Assembly (NCBI GenBank): GCA_958352145.1 | Contig: CATWNM010000002.1 | Span: 85,113-149,112 of the forward strand | Source of the DNA: an uncultured Eubacteriales bacterium | GTDB taxonomy: Bacteria > Bacillota > Clostridia > Oscillospirales > CAG-272 | DNA: 64,000 bases | Reading direction: 5' to 3' | In this document: one piece after another, positions 41,773-50,583 of the stretch | Layout of the letters: every line of letters starts with the position of its first letter | Position numbering within the stretch: position 1 is the stretch's first letter | Notes under the pieces: model-generated | What the model was told of the DNA's origin: nothing | What the model saw: only the letters and a program-made list of their open reading frames with translations | Databases searched by the model: none | Position numbers and translations under genes: made by a program

Positions 41773-43365
41773 TTAATCAAACGGCCGAAAGCGCTCCATG
41801 ACAGAGAGCGCGATTTTCACGCCGTCGACCGCGGCGGACGTAATGCCTCCCGCGTAGCCCGCGCCCTCACCGCCCGGGTAAATATCGCCGGTCGAGCACA
41901 TGGTAAGCGCGTCGGTGCGCAGGATCCGCACCGGCGCGCTGGTGCGCGTTTCCACGCCGGTGAGCAGCGCGTCGGGCGCGTCAAACCCCGGCAGTTTTTT
42001 TCCGAATGCGCGCAGCCCGTCGGCAAGCGCGTCGCTGAGCGCCGCCGGAAAGAGCGCGCGCAGATTTGCCGGACGCGTCCGGCCGCCCATATAAGTCGGG
42101 TGAACGCGGCCGTGCGCCGCGCCGCAGGTTCCGCGAAGAAAATCGCCGGCCGTGCTGGCCGGGGCAAAGAAATCCCCACCGCCGGCGGCAAAGGCGGCGC
42201 GCTCCAGACTGCGCTGAAATTCGATAGCCGCCTCCGGCGTCGCGCCGTAATCGCTTTTATAGACCGAAACGCAGATCGCGCTGTTGGAATTTTCCCCGTT
42301 GCGGGCAAAATTGCTCATACCGTTGACGCAGAGTCCCCCGCGCTCAGACGCGCTTGCGACGACTTCGCCGCCCGGGCACATGCAGAACGTATATACGCCG
42401 CGCGCATGCGTATTGGCCGATAGGGCATACTCTCCATACGGCAAATCCGGATGCCCGGCAAACTCGCCGTACAGCGCGCGGTCTATATCCGCTTTACGGT
42501 GTTCGATGCGCAGCCCGACGGAAAAATCTTTGGCCGCAAGCGAAAAGCCGCGTTTCAGCAGCATTTTGTAGGTGTCCCGTGCGCTGTGGCCGATGGCTAG
42601 TATGAGAACGCCGGCGTCCAGATCGCCGCCGCCCGTGTGCAGGCGGCGGCTGGCGCCTTTCTGCGGATCAAAGGAGATGAGCGGCGTGCGGTAGCGGATT
42701 TCCCCGCCGCAGCTTGTAATGGCATCCGCGATATTCTGCACCACGCCGCGCAGAATATCGGTGCCGATATGCGGTTTTGCCAGCGTTAGGATTTCTTTTG
42801 GCGCGCCGAAGCGGTGCAGGGCAGAAAGAACGAACGCGCAGCGCGGATCGTTGATTCGGGTCACAAGCTTGCCGTCCGAAAACGTTCCCGCGCCGCCCGC
42901 GCCGAATTGGATATTGGAGTCCTCGTCGAGCACGCCCGACGTATAAAAACGTTCGACCGCGCGTACACGCGCGGCCACGCAGTCGCCTCTTTCCAGCACG
43001 ATCGGACGGTAGCCGTGCTCCGCCAGAAGCAGGGCGGCAAACAGACCGCACGGACCCATGCCGGCGATCACGGGCCGCGCGGACATGCGCTCTGTGCCGT
43101 ACCGTACGAAAAGCGTGCTTTCCGCGGCGGGCCGCAGCCCATATCTTTTGACCGTTTCGGGGGCAAGCGGTCCCGGCGTCTCAAACGAGAAAGAATAGAC
43201 GAGCTGAATATCCTTTTTATGCCGGGCGTCTACGCTGCGCCGGAAAAGCTCGAACCCCGCCGCCGGAATTTTGGCCATGGATATGCGCCGGCGCGCTTCA
43301 TGTTCCGCTTCGTCCCTGCTGCTGCCGAGCGGCAGGGAGACGCCGGAGAGAATATATCTGCTCAT
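41773..43365 (-). CDS. FAD-dependent dehydrogenase of the COG2509 type
   Basis: 530 residues. The dinucleotide-binding motif GMGPCG (102-107) is followed by VLERG, with an N-terminal 90-residue domain, NIQFGAGGAGTFSDGKL and CSTGDIYPGGEGAGYAGGI at the end, features of a widespread uncharacterised Firmicute flavoprotein family. The redox substrate is unknown. It overlaps the cdaR stop by 4 nt, so it is co-transcribed with the cyclic-di-AMP genes. A gap of about 200 bp without features separates it from recJ. Confidence 0.88.
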   Translation of the reverse strand: MSRYILSGVSLPLGSSRDEAEHEARRRISMAKIPAAGFELFRRSVDARHKKDIQLVYSFSFETPGPLAPETVKRYGLRPAAESTLFVRYGTERMSARPVIAGMGPCGLFAALLLAEHGYRPIVLERGDCVAARVRAVERFYTSGVLDEDSNIQFGAGGAGTFSDGKLVTRINDPRCAFVLSALHRFGAPKEILTLAKPHIGTDILRGVVQNIADAITSCGGEIRYRTPLISFDPQKGASRRLHTGGGDLDAGVLILAIGHSARDTYKMLLKRGFSLAAKDFSVGLRIEHRKADIDRALYGEFAGHPDLPYGEYALSANTHARGVYTFCMCPGGEVVASASERGGLCVNGMSNFARNGENSNSAICVSVYKSDYGATPEAAIEFQRSLERAAFAAGGGDFFAPASTAGDFLRGTCGAAHGRVHPTYMGGRTRPANLRALFPAALSDALADGLRAFGKKLPGFDAPDALLTGVETRTSAPVRILRTDALTMCSTGDIYPGGEGAGYAGGITSAAVDGVKIALSVMERFRPFD

Positions 43366-44627
43366 TTTTGGATCATCACCGATATTTTGTATTCGCCAAG
43401 CTCATAGACAGAATCTTTGTATTTGTCCGCGACGGCGACCGTTACGGGCAGCTGTACCACGCCGGTCACGCCGCTGTAGTTCAGTTCCGCGCTCAGGCGG
43501 ATATCCGCGGCGGTGATCTCCGCTGCAATGCTGCTCGGCGCGCGAAGCACGATATTGACGCTGTCGGTAATCAGCGTATAGCTCAAGCCGTTCGGGTTGC
43601 GGATGGTAATGTCCTGCACGACGACGCTTTTGCGCTCGGTGCCCTTGTGGGTGACCGAAATGGTGGCGGTCGTACTACCGCTGACGTTTTCCACGCCTGC
43701 GGGCAGCGTGATCGTCACGATCTGGGTTTCGCTCGAGGTGATCTGTTTTTCGTCGATGGTTGCGACTTCAAGGGATTCCACGCCGCTTAGCAATTTGGGA
43801 TCGGCGCGTACCATGATCGAGCCGGGCACGACGCGTATGGTCGCGTTCTCTTCGTTGAAAAAGCCGTATTTCGTGCCGACCGTGATCGGGATTTCCCGTT
43901 CGATATACACCGGGATCGAAACGCCGACGGAACTCTGGGAGAGCACAACGAAAGAATTGTCGATCACGGCACCGTCTTCGGTCAGCAGGCGGAGTTCGCC
44001 GCGGGCGCTGACGCTGGTGGTTACGGTGCCGAGTTCCAGGTTGACGACCGCATACTTGGCCGCGTCGATGACGGAGGCGGGGCCGCTGATTGTGACCGCG
44101 CTCACATCCGGCGTGGGAACGCCGAGCGAGATGGATTGATCGTATTGAATGGAGACGATGTTGACCTGCACAGGCACGGTTTTTGTGGCGATCTGATCCA
44201 CGTAGATTTCGACTGAGGTTGGGCTGACGCTTTTTAAGATCGCGCCGGACGGCGTCGTCACGGAGACGGAAAGCTGATGCCGTCCCGCCTCGGTAATTCT
44301 GCCGACATCCACGCTGGCTACGATATCCTCGAGCGAATAAGAGATCAGGTCGCTCTTTTTTCCAGTGATTGTAATGTCCGCCAGGTTTCCGGCTCCGCTC
44401 AAAACGGTAAGACCATTTGAACTGGAGAGCAGCGCCGTATTTTCGATCGAAACGGGAACGCCGGAAAACGTGCGCTCATAATCCGGACTGTCGTTGGACA
44501 TGACGTACAGCCAGATGATGACCGCAACCGCTACGCACAGAAGCTGCGGGATGAATTTCGGTGCGCGCCGGCCGTTTTTATCTTTTTTGTGCGCGGAGTT
44601 GCCGGCGTTTTCTTTATTTTCCGCCAT
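43362..44627 (-). CDS. cdaR: YbbR-domain regulator of diadenylate cyclase
   Basis: 421 residues: a short basic N-terminus, one membrane helix (PQLLCVAVAVIIWLYVMSND), then repeated YbbR domains outside the cell (for example FSGVPVSIENT, and repeats of TVPVQVNI type). In Firmicutes CdaR binds and tunes CdaA. Overlaps cdaA by 14 nt. The third gene of the classical set, glmM, is not next in line; the FAD protein is. Confidence 0.92.
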   Translation of the reverse strand: MAENKENAGNSAHKKDKNGRRAPKFIPQLLCVAVAVIIWLYVMSNDSPDYERTFSGVPVSIENTALLSSSNGLTVLSGAGNLADITITGKKSDLISYSLEDIVASVDVGRITEAGRHQLSVSVTTPSGAILKSVSPTSVEIYVDQIATKTVPVQVNIVSIQYDQSISLGVPTPDVSAVTISGPASVIDAAKYAVVNLELGTVTTSVSARGELRLLTEDGAVIDNSFVVLSQSSVGVSIPVYIEREIPITVGTKYGFFNEENATIRVVPGSIMVRADPKLLSGVESLEVATIDEKQITSSETQIVTITLPAGVENVSGSTTATISVTHKGTERKSVVVQDITIRNPNGLSYTLITDSVNIVLRAPSSIAAEITAADIRLSAELNYSGVTGVVQLPVTVAVADKYKDSVYELGEYKISVMIQK

Positions 44628-45507
44628 CGTCGGTGCCCCCTTCTGTTTCGTTTCTGCGCCGCTTGGAAAATTTCAGCTTTTTGCGGACCGGCGCGTCTCC
44701 AAGCAGCATTGTGGTGATCTGCTGGCGCATTGTGGTGTAGTTCTGCGAGCCGAGCAGTTCGCCGCCGATCGCCAGCGAGATCTCGCCCGTTTCCTCCGAG
44801 ACGATGATGACGATCGCGTCGCTGACTTCGCTGATTCCCACACCCGCGCGGTGCCGCGTTCCCTTATCCTTGCTGATGCGGCTGTTCTGCGTGAGGGGCA
44901 AAAAGCAGCCCGCCGCCGCGATGCGGTTTTCGCTGATAATCATTGCGCCGTCATGCAGCGCCGCTTTGTTGAAGAAGATATTTTTGATCAGACTCTGCGA
45001 TACGATCGCGTCAATCAGGACGCCGGTTTTCATAATATCGCCCAGCCGCGTCGTCCGCTCGATCACGATCAGCGCGCCTGTGCGGTCGCGGGACATATCG
45101 GTCGCCGCAATACAGATATTGTCGATGGCCTTGGTCTTTTCGCTGAGTTCTTTTGGTTCGGCCAGGTTTTTTAAGGAGCGCAGCGGATCGCCGCCCACTT
45201 TTTCCAGCGCCGTGCGCAGTTCGGGCTGGAAAAGGATAATCAGCGCAAGCAGTCCCACCTGAAAAATATTTTGCAGCAGAAAGCTCATCGCATTCATATC
45301 GAGCAGCGTGGTCACGGCGTAGAGTACGACGAGCAGCGCAAGGCCAAACGCAAGTTTTGCCGCGCGCCGTTCGCGCACAAATCGGTAAATATAATAAAGC
45401 ACCACCGCCAGCAGCGCGATGTCGATCACATCCGAAAAGGACATGGATAAAAGCTGCGTGCCGATTTTTTCAAAAAAAGCGGTGACGGCGTCGAAAATCG
45501 TCTGCAT
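44614..45507 (-). CDS. cdaA: Diadenylate cyclase CdaA
   Basis: 297 residues from ATG 45507, placed by GGAGG 7 nt upstream on the minus strand. Makes cyclic di-AMP from two ATP. Three N-terminal membrane helices (about 26-42, 52-70, 76-94), then the DAC domain with D186-G-A (ALHDGAMII) and R218-H-R (GTRHRAGVG). Promoter on the minus strand at 45576-45604. A likely receptor, DarA, is encoded at 60456-60782. Confidence 0.96.
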   Translation of the reverse strand: MQTIFDAVTAFFEKIGTQLLSMSFSDVIDIALLAVVLYYIYRFVRERRAAKLAFGLALLVVLYAVTTLLDMNAMSFLLQNIFQVGLLALIILFQPELRTALEKVGGDPLRSLKNLAEPKELSEKTKAIDNICIAATDMSRDRTGALIVIERTTRLGDIMKTGVLIDAIVSQSLIKNIFFNKAALHDGAMIISENRIAAAGCFLPLTQNSRISKDKGTRHRAGVGISEVSDAIVIIVSEETGEISLAIGGELLGSQNYTTMRQQITTMLLGDAPVRKKLKFSKRRRNETEGGTDDGGK

Positions 45508-45575
45508 GGCGATACCTCCGCAAAAAAGCCGGTTTGCTTCGACTCCAGCCGAAGCGTACAATAAGCCTAATATAT

Positions 45576-45604
45576 AGTATACCATATGTATTTCGGTAAA
45601 GCAA
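45576..45604 (-). promoter_or_regulatory. Promoter of cdaA
   Basis: On the minus strand TTGCTT (45599-45604), 17 nt, TATACT (45576-45581), about 70 nt before the cdaA start. Confidence 0.6.
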
Positions 45605-45778
45605 AGATTTTTCATAAAAATTACTGAATTTATTTTCCAGAAAAACAGTCTAAACGTTAGAAAAAACTTTGATATTTATGCAACGCCGGTCTATGAAATA
45701 AAATTTCCGATTTTAGGGCGGTGTTGATGTGTTTTGAACGTGCCTGTTTCCGTTTTTTGATTTCAGAAGTTTTTTGCA

Positions 45779-45807
45779 TTGACATTCCACGGCGCCGCTG
45801 ATATAAT
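45779..45807 (+). promoter_or_regulatory. Consensus sigma-A promoter of the sulfatase
   Basis: TTGACA (45779-45784), 17-nt spacer, TATAAT (45802-45807): both boxes perfect. It rules out translation starts before about 45815. Confidence 0.9.
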
Positions 45808-45898
45808 AAATGCAATCAAAAATTATCAGGAAAGGGGCGTTTTTTCGACCGTCCGCGTTTCTTATGACGGTCGCAGCGAAAAAAAGACGGCAATACGA

Positions 45899-47413
45899 AT
45901 GGGAAAACCGCATATTTTATTTATTACGACTGATGAGCAGCACATGCGCACGCTGTCCTGCTACGGCGCCACGGCTGGATGCACGCCGGAGCTGGACGCG
46001 CTGGCGCGGCGTTCGGAGGTGTATGAGAACGCTTACTCGGTCAGTCCAGTCTGCCTGCCCTCACGCTGTGCGTGGATGACCGGGCTTTATCCGCATGTTT
46101 CGGGGTCGATCAGCAATGCTTACGGCGCGTCTCTTTCAAAGGAGTTCCCGAATTTGTTCACCGAACTGAAAAAGCAGGGATACCGTACGGCGCTGCATGG
46201 CAAATGTCACTTTATTCCCGTTCCCTATCCCGCAACCCGTCCGGACATGACGCTGGAGTACGAGCATTTTATTGCCTATTATCGCTCCCTTGGCATGGAC
46301 GCGCTGACGCTGCAGGACGATAAGAACAATTCACTTTGGTACTATGACGATTATGCGAAAACGCTGGCTAAAAAGGACATGCTCACGACCTGCCGGTACG
46401 AGGCGCATGTCAATCCGGAGAATCACGGGTACTATGATTTTCCGTTTGAAGCGGAGATGCATCCGGACGCATGGACGGGCAGTCGCGCCATCGAGGATAT
46501 TGAACACTGTGACAGTAGTCGCCCGAACTTTATTTGGGTCAGCTTTTCGGGGCCGCATTATCCGGTCGATACGCCGAGAAGTTATACCGACAGAATCGAT
46601 ACCGCGAAGATGGGCGGCCGTATTTTCCGTGAGGACGAATGGAACGACGAAAGCAAATACCATTACCGCGGCTACCACGGTCCCGGAACCACGGAGGGAA
46701 GTAAGAAAGCCAAAGACGGCGCGCAGAAGAATTATAGCGAGGAATACTGGCAAAGCTGGCGGCGGCGCTATTTTGGCAACATTGCGCTCATAGACGAAAA
46801 GATCGGAGAAATCCTCCGTGCGGCGCGGAAGAAATTCGGCGCGGATCTGATGGTAGTCTTTACGGCCGATCATGGCGAGATGATGGGCAACCACAGCCTT
46901 TGGGGAAAAGGCGGTTGCCTGTTTGAGGATGTGCTCCGCGTCCCGCTGCTCGTGCAGAGACCCGGGCAGACGGAAGAACGCCGCATTCCGGAGATGGTCA
47001 GTTCGCTCGAACTGTTTCCGACGCTTCTTGCTGCGGGCGGCGCGCCGCTGCCGGAAAAGCGTGACGGACAGCCGTTGGATCAGATGGTGCAAAACGGCGG
47101 CCGCGCCTATATTATTTCCGAATGTGACAATCGCGTCGCGATCGTTCGGGACGGCATCAAGCTTGAGATCAACCGTGCGGGACTGAAAGGGAAGACTTTT
47201 TATGAACTGTATGATCTGAAGGAAGATCCGCATGAATTTGTCAATCTGTATGGCGACAGCCGCTATGCAGATGTGCAGCGTGAACTCTACGCTATTTTGG
47301 AGGGCGAACCATATTTGATGGAAACGGTATTTCGCGCGCCCGACGGCGGGGATTACTGGTTGAATTTTGGCGACGGCGCGGGCTTTGCGCAAAACGGCGC
47401 CGGCAAAAAGTAA
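45899..47413 (+). CDS. Sulfatase (alkaline-phosphatase superfamily)
   Basis: 504 residues from ATG 45899; the frame is open to 45779 but that part lies in the promoter. The ribosome-binding site is weak. The active-site motif is C52-L-P54-S55-R56, the Cys-type sequence converted to formylglycine, with TTDEQ (metal), TGLYPH, ADHGEMMG and GKGGCLFEDVLRVPLLV. It hydrolyses sulfate esters; the substrate is unknown, gut glycans being a guess. No signal peptide, so cytoplasmic. Anaerobes use a radical SAM maturase for this Cys; none is adjacent. Phosphonate hydrolase-type relatives share the fold. Confidence 0.92.
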   Translation: MGKPHILFITTDEQHMRTLSCYGATAGCTPELDALARRSEVYENAYSVSPVCLPSRCAWMTGLYPHVSGSISNAYGASLSKEFPNLFTELKKQGYRTALHGKCHFIPVPYPATRPDMTLEYEHFIAYYRSLGMDALTLQDDKNNSLWYYDDYAKTLAKKDMLTTCRYEAHVNPENHGYYDFPFEAEMHPDAWTGSRAIEDIEHCDSSRPNFIWVSFSGPHYPVDTPRSYTDRIDTAKMGGRIFREDEWNDESKYHYRGYHGPGTTEGSKKAKDGAQKNYSEEYWQSWRRRYFGNIALIDEKIGEILRAARKKFGADLMVVFTADHGEMMGNHSLWGKGGCLFEDVLRVPLLVQRPGQTEERRIPEMVSSLELFPTLLAAGGAPLPEKRDGQPLDQMVQNGGRAYIISECDNRVAIVRDGIKLEINRAGLKGKTFYELYDLKEDPHEFVNLYGDSRYADVQRELYAILEGEPYLMETVFRAPDGGDYWLNFGDGAGFAQNGAGKK

Positions 47414-47418
47414 AACTG

Positions 47419-47453
47419 AAACGCCTGTCCTTTTTTTGGACAGGCGTTTTTGA
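47419..47453 (+). terminator. Terminator after the sulfatase gene
   Basis: AAACGCCTGTCC (47419-47430) and GGACAGGCGTTT (47438-47449) with a T run on each side, so it can also serve the convergent minus-strand unit. Confidence 0.92.
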
Positions 47454-47487
47454 TTGGTCTAACATCCGAGGCTTCAGGGCGGCGGAT

Positions 47488-47598
47488 TTAATGGAATACC
47501 CAGCGGACGATCGTCAAAATCTCGGCACCAAGGAGCAGCGCAAGCAGGACAAGAAGCGCGGTCAGAATACCTCTGGAACGGTCATGGCTTTCTTTCAT
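47488..47598 (-). CDS. Small single-span membrane protein downstream of the Bce-like permease
   Basis: 36 residues, minus strand, ATG at 47598 with GGAGG 7 nt before it. Charged N-terminus MKESHDRSRG, then a hydrophobic helix (ILTALLVLLALLLGAEILTI) and RWVFH. It begins 15 nt after the permease stop and ends just before the terminator, so it is the last gene of that operon. Real ribosome-binding site, operon position and a clean amphipathic layout support translation. Could stabilise or modulate the transporter; function unknown. Confidence 0.65.
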   Translation of the reverse strand: MKESHDRSRGILTALLVLLALLLGAEILTIVRWVFH

Positions 47599-47613
47599 GG
47601 CGGTTTCCTCCGG

Positions 47614-49710
47614 TCAGCTGACGATGCGGTAATAGACCCTTGCCGTCAGCGCGTAGACCACGCCGTAGATCAGCGAAAAGGCGAGCAGCGTGCCCGCAGT
47701 GCACCCGATCGTGAGCGCGGTGTTGGTCAGTTGGAACAGCGTGAGCAAAAGCTTGATAAGCGGAAAATTGAAAAGAATATGCACCGTCGCGACCGCCAGC
47801 GGCATGAAGAATACGACCAAAATCTGACTGTTGACCGAGCGGCGGATGTCGGCGCGGGACAGTCCGACCTGCTGCATGATGCGGTAGCGCTCGGCGTCCT
47901 CGTATCCCTCGGATATTTGTTTGTAGTAGATAATCAGCACAGTCGCCATGATAAACAAAAAGCCTAAAAATACGCCGAGGAAGAAGAAACCGCCGTTGAG
48001 CGAATAAAAGTCCTCCGCGCCGCTGGCGCGGCTCTCGGTCCAAAACCGGCTGTAATCGCCGGTTTCGCGATAGGGGGAGTTCTCCGTCACATAGCTGTGC
48101 ACGCTGCCGTCCTCGGCAAAGGCAATATCTACGCCGGGACGCGCTGCTGAAACTGCGGTCGCGCATGTGGATTTTTCCTCATCCGTGCCGTCGATGTCGA
48201 GCAGCAGCTTCCAACGCATCGAACTTTTGTTTTTTTCGTAGGCGGCGCGCTGCGCGTCGTAGAGCGCCCGCAGAACCTCCGTGTCCGAAACGACGGCGTA
48301 ATAGCTGTTGGCGGTTACCAGATAGGCGGTATCGGCTAGCGCGCCGGGAAAAGTATCGAGCGTTTCGCGGACGGTAAAGCGCATGCGCGTGCCGCCCGGG
48401 TTTTCAGGGGACTCAAAATTGATCTCCAGCGTGTCGCCGAGCGGCGACCCCTGGGCGTAGAGCAAAACCTCGTCCCGTTTAAGCGTAGCGGCCTGCCCGG
48501 TTAGGCGGCCGTATTCTTCGGCGGTGATAAAATTCAGCGCGGCGTAGCCCATCCCAAAGCTCCGGTGGCTGGTGGCGGTAAAGGCGCCGTTTTCAAATCC
48601 GGCGGCAAAATTCAAGACGGTGTAGGCGATATACGCTTCCGCTTTTCGCCCGCAGCGGCTTACGGCTTCTAGAATGTTATATTCCATATCCTCCGGGCGA
48701 AACGGGTCCTCCGCGTCCGGGTCATACAATACCTCTACGCAGACTTCGGCGGGATAACGGGCGTTTAGGGCGTCTTCGGTTCCGAGAAAGAGCGAAAGCG
48801 TGCCCGAGACCATGACCAGCACCATCGTAGATAGAATACAGATGTTGGCAAGTCCCACCGCGTTGCGCTTCATGCGGTACAGCATGCCGGAGATACCGAT
48901 GAAATGGCTGGTTTTATAGTAAAAGCGCTTGTTTTTCCTCAGCAGCTTGAGCAGAGCGATGCTGACCGAGGTAAACAGGCAGTAGGTGCCGATAATGACG
49001 AGAAATACGGCGGGAAAATAGTAGGACAGCGCCTCCATGGCGGTATCGGTGGTCAGCGCGATATAGTATCCCGCGCCGAGCGTGAGCAGACCGAGAATGG
49101 TCAGCAGCCAGCGGGTTTTGGGTTCCTTTTCGCCTGTCGCGCCAGAGCGGAGCAGTTCGATCGGCTTTTGCGCGTGGATGCGTCCCAGATTGAAGAGCAG
49201 GCAGAGCAGCAGGATGCCGGAAAAGACCAGCACGGTGATCCGGATGCCCGCGCCGAAGACGTAAAAGCCGTAATAGACGTCGAAGCGCATGATCTTATAG
49301 AGCAAAAGCGTGACCAGCTTTTGAAAGCCGAGGCCGCACAAAATGCCGCCGCCGATCCCAAAGACCGCGGTAAATAGCGTCTCCCATCCGAGGATTCGCG
49401 CGATGTGCCGCTTTTCCATGCCGAGGATGTGGTACAGGCCGAGTTCGCGGTTTCTCCGCTTCATCAAAAAGCTGTTGGTATAGAATAAAAAGATCACGGA
49501 AAACAGCGCGATCACCGCCGTACCAATGCCGACGAACGCGGAGAGGTATGAATACCGTATGCGGTCCGGGACGTCTGGGTTCCCATTCAGCGCCAGCATG
49601 ATATAAAAGGCGGCGGAGGTCCCGGCGATGGTCAGGATGTACGGGATGTAGAACTTTCCGTTCTTGCGGAAATTTTGCAGCGCGAGCCGCATATAGAGCG
49701 CTTTACGCAT
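47614..49710 (-). CDS. ABC transporter permease, BceB/FtsX type
   Basis: 698 residues from ATG 49710, which overlaps the ATPase stop by 8 nt and follows GAGG. About ten membrane helices in the BceB layout: one near the N-terminus (FYIPYILTIAGTSAAFYIML), a cluster to about residue 320, a large extracellular domain (about 325-560) and three C-terminal helices. In this family the extracellular domain binds peptide antibiotics and the transporter doubles as the sensor for the kinase. FMKRRNRELGLYHILGM (here FLMKRRNRELGLYHILGM) is a typical FtsX-domain stretch. Its ATPase, kinase and regulator are all upstream. Confidence 0.92.
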   Translation of the reverse strand: MRKALYMRLALQNFRKNGKFYIPYILTIAGTSAAFYIMLALNGNPDVPDRIRYSYLSAFVGIGTAVIALFSVIFLFYTNSFLMKRRNRELGLYHILGMEKRHIARILGWETLFTAVFGIGGGILCGLGFQKLVTLLLYKIMRFDVYYGFYVFGAGIRITVLVFSGILLLCLLFNLGRIHAQKPIELLRSGATGEKEPKTRWLLTILGLLTLGAGYYIALTTDTAMEALSYYFPAVFLVIIGTYCLFTSVSIALLKLLRKNKRFYYKTSHFIGISGMLYRMKRNAVGLANICILSTMVLVMVSGTLSLFLGTEDALNARYPAEVCVEVLYDPDAEDPFRPEDMEYNILEAVSRCGRKAEAYIAYTVLNFAAGFENGAFTATSHRSFGMGYAALNFITAEEYGRLTGQAATLKRDEVLLYAQGSPLGDTLEINFESPENPGGTRMRFTVRETLDTFPGALADTAYLVTANSYYAVVSDTEVLRALYDAQRAAYEKNKSSMRWKLLLDIDGTDEEKSTCATAVSAARPGVDIAFAEDGSVHSYVTENSPYRETGDYSRFWTESRASGAEDFYSLNGGFFFLGVFLGFLFIMATVLIIYYKQISEGYEDAERYRIMQQVGLSRADIRRSVNSQILVVFFMPLAVATVHILFNFPLIKLLLTLFQLTNTALTIGCTAGTLLAFSLIYGVVYALTARVYYRIVS

Positions 49711-50467
49711 TGCCCTCACCTCGCAGTAGCATGGTCAGCGTATCGGAGATTTTTGCAAACATCTCCGCATTCGACATTTCCCCTTTGAACAGTTGGTGAA
49801 AGACCTCTCCGTCCTTGATGAAGAGCACGCGCTTTGCGTGGCTGGCCGCCTTGGTCGAATGCGTGACCATGAGGATGGTCTGCCCGTCGCCGTTGATATC
49901 GTCGAACAGGTCGAGCAGACTGTCGGTCGCCCGGGAATCCAAAGCGCCGGTTGGCTCGTCTGCGAGCACGATCTGCGGGCCGGTAATCAGCGCGCGGGCG
50001 ATGGCCGCGCGCTGTTTCTGCCCGCCGGAGACCTCATACGGGTATTTTTGCAGAAGATCGGCGATGCGCAGCCGCTGTGCGACCGGCAAAAGGCGCGCTT
50101 CCATCTCGGTATAGGATTTCCCCGCAAGAACCAAGGGCAAAAAAATGTTGTCCCGCAGGGAAAAGGTGTCCAGTAGATTGAAATCCTGAAAGACAAACCC
50201 GATATTGTCCCGGCGAAAGGTGGAAATTTCCTTTTCCCGAATGGAGGAAAGCGGCTTGCCGCCGAGGATCACTTCGCCGGATGTCGGGCGGTCGAGCGCC
50301 GCGAGGATGTTGAGCAGCGTTGTTTTGCCCGAGCCGGATTCGCCCATGATGGCGACATATTCGCCCTGTTCGACGGAAAAGGTAATGTTCCGGAGCGCGG
50401 TGACCGATTGGCCGCCGAAGCGCGTCGTGTAAATTTTTTTGAGATTGTTGACTTCAAGAACCGGCAT
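49703..50467 (-). CDS. ABC transporter ATPase, BceA type
   Basis: 254 residues from ATG 50467; a longer upstream frame crosses the terminator at 50543-50580. Walker A GESGSGKTT, signature VSGGQKQR, Walker B VLADEPTGALD and switch THSTKAA are intact, with the FRRDNIGFVFQDFNLL Q-loop typical of the MacB/BceA branch. Drives the permease encoded by the overlapping next gene. Probably gives resistance to cell-wall-active peptides such as bacitracin or lantibiotics (family knowledge, not shown here). Confidence 0.95.
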   Translation of the reverse strand: MPVLEVNNLKKIYTTRFGGQSVTALRNITFSVEQGEYVAIMGESGSGKTTLLNILAALDRPTSGEVILGGKPLSSIREKEISTFRRDNIGFVFQDFNLLDTFSLRDNIFLPLVLAGKSYTEMEARLLPVAQRLRIADLLQKYPYEVSGGQKQRAAIARALITGPQIVLADEPTGALDSRATDSLLDLFDDINGDGQTILMVTHSTKAASHAKRVLFIKDGEVFHQLFKGEMSNAEMFAKISDTLTMLLRGEGNA

Positions 50468-50542
50468 TTTGTTTCGTCCTCCTTTTTTCCCTTTCATTGT
50501 AGCAGGCCAAAAAGCTTTTTTCCATGCGTTTGCCTTACAAAA

Positions 50543-50580
50543 AAGCGCCAAACCTTTCATTTTTGTAAGGTTTGGCGCTT
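50543..50580 (-). terminator. Terminator between the kinase and the transporter genes
   Basis: AAGCGCCAAACCTT on each strand (50543-50556 and 50567-50580), a perfect 14-bp stem, with a T run on the minus-strand side, 4 bp after the kinase stop. The transporter genes therefore need their own promoter, expected target of the response regulator. Confidence 0.92.
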
Positions 50581-50583
50581 GGG

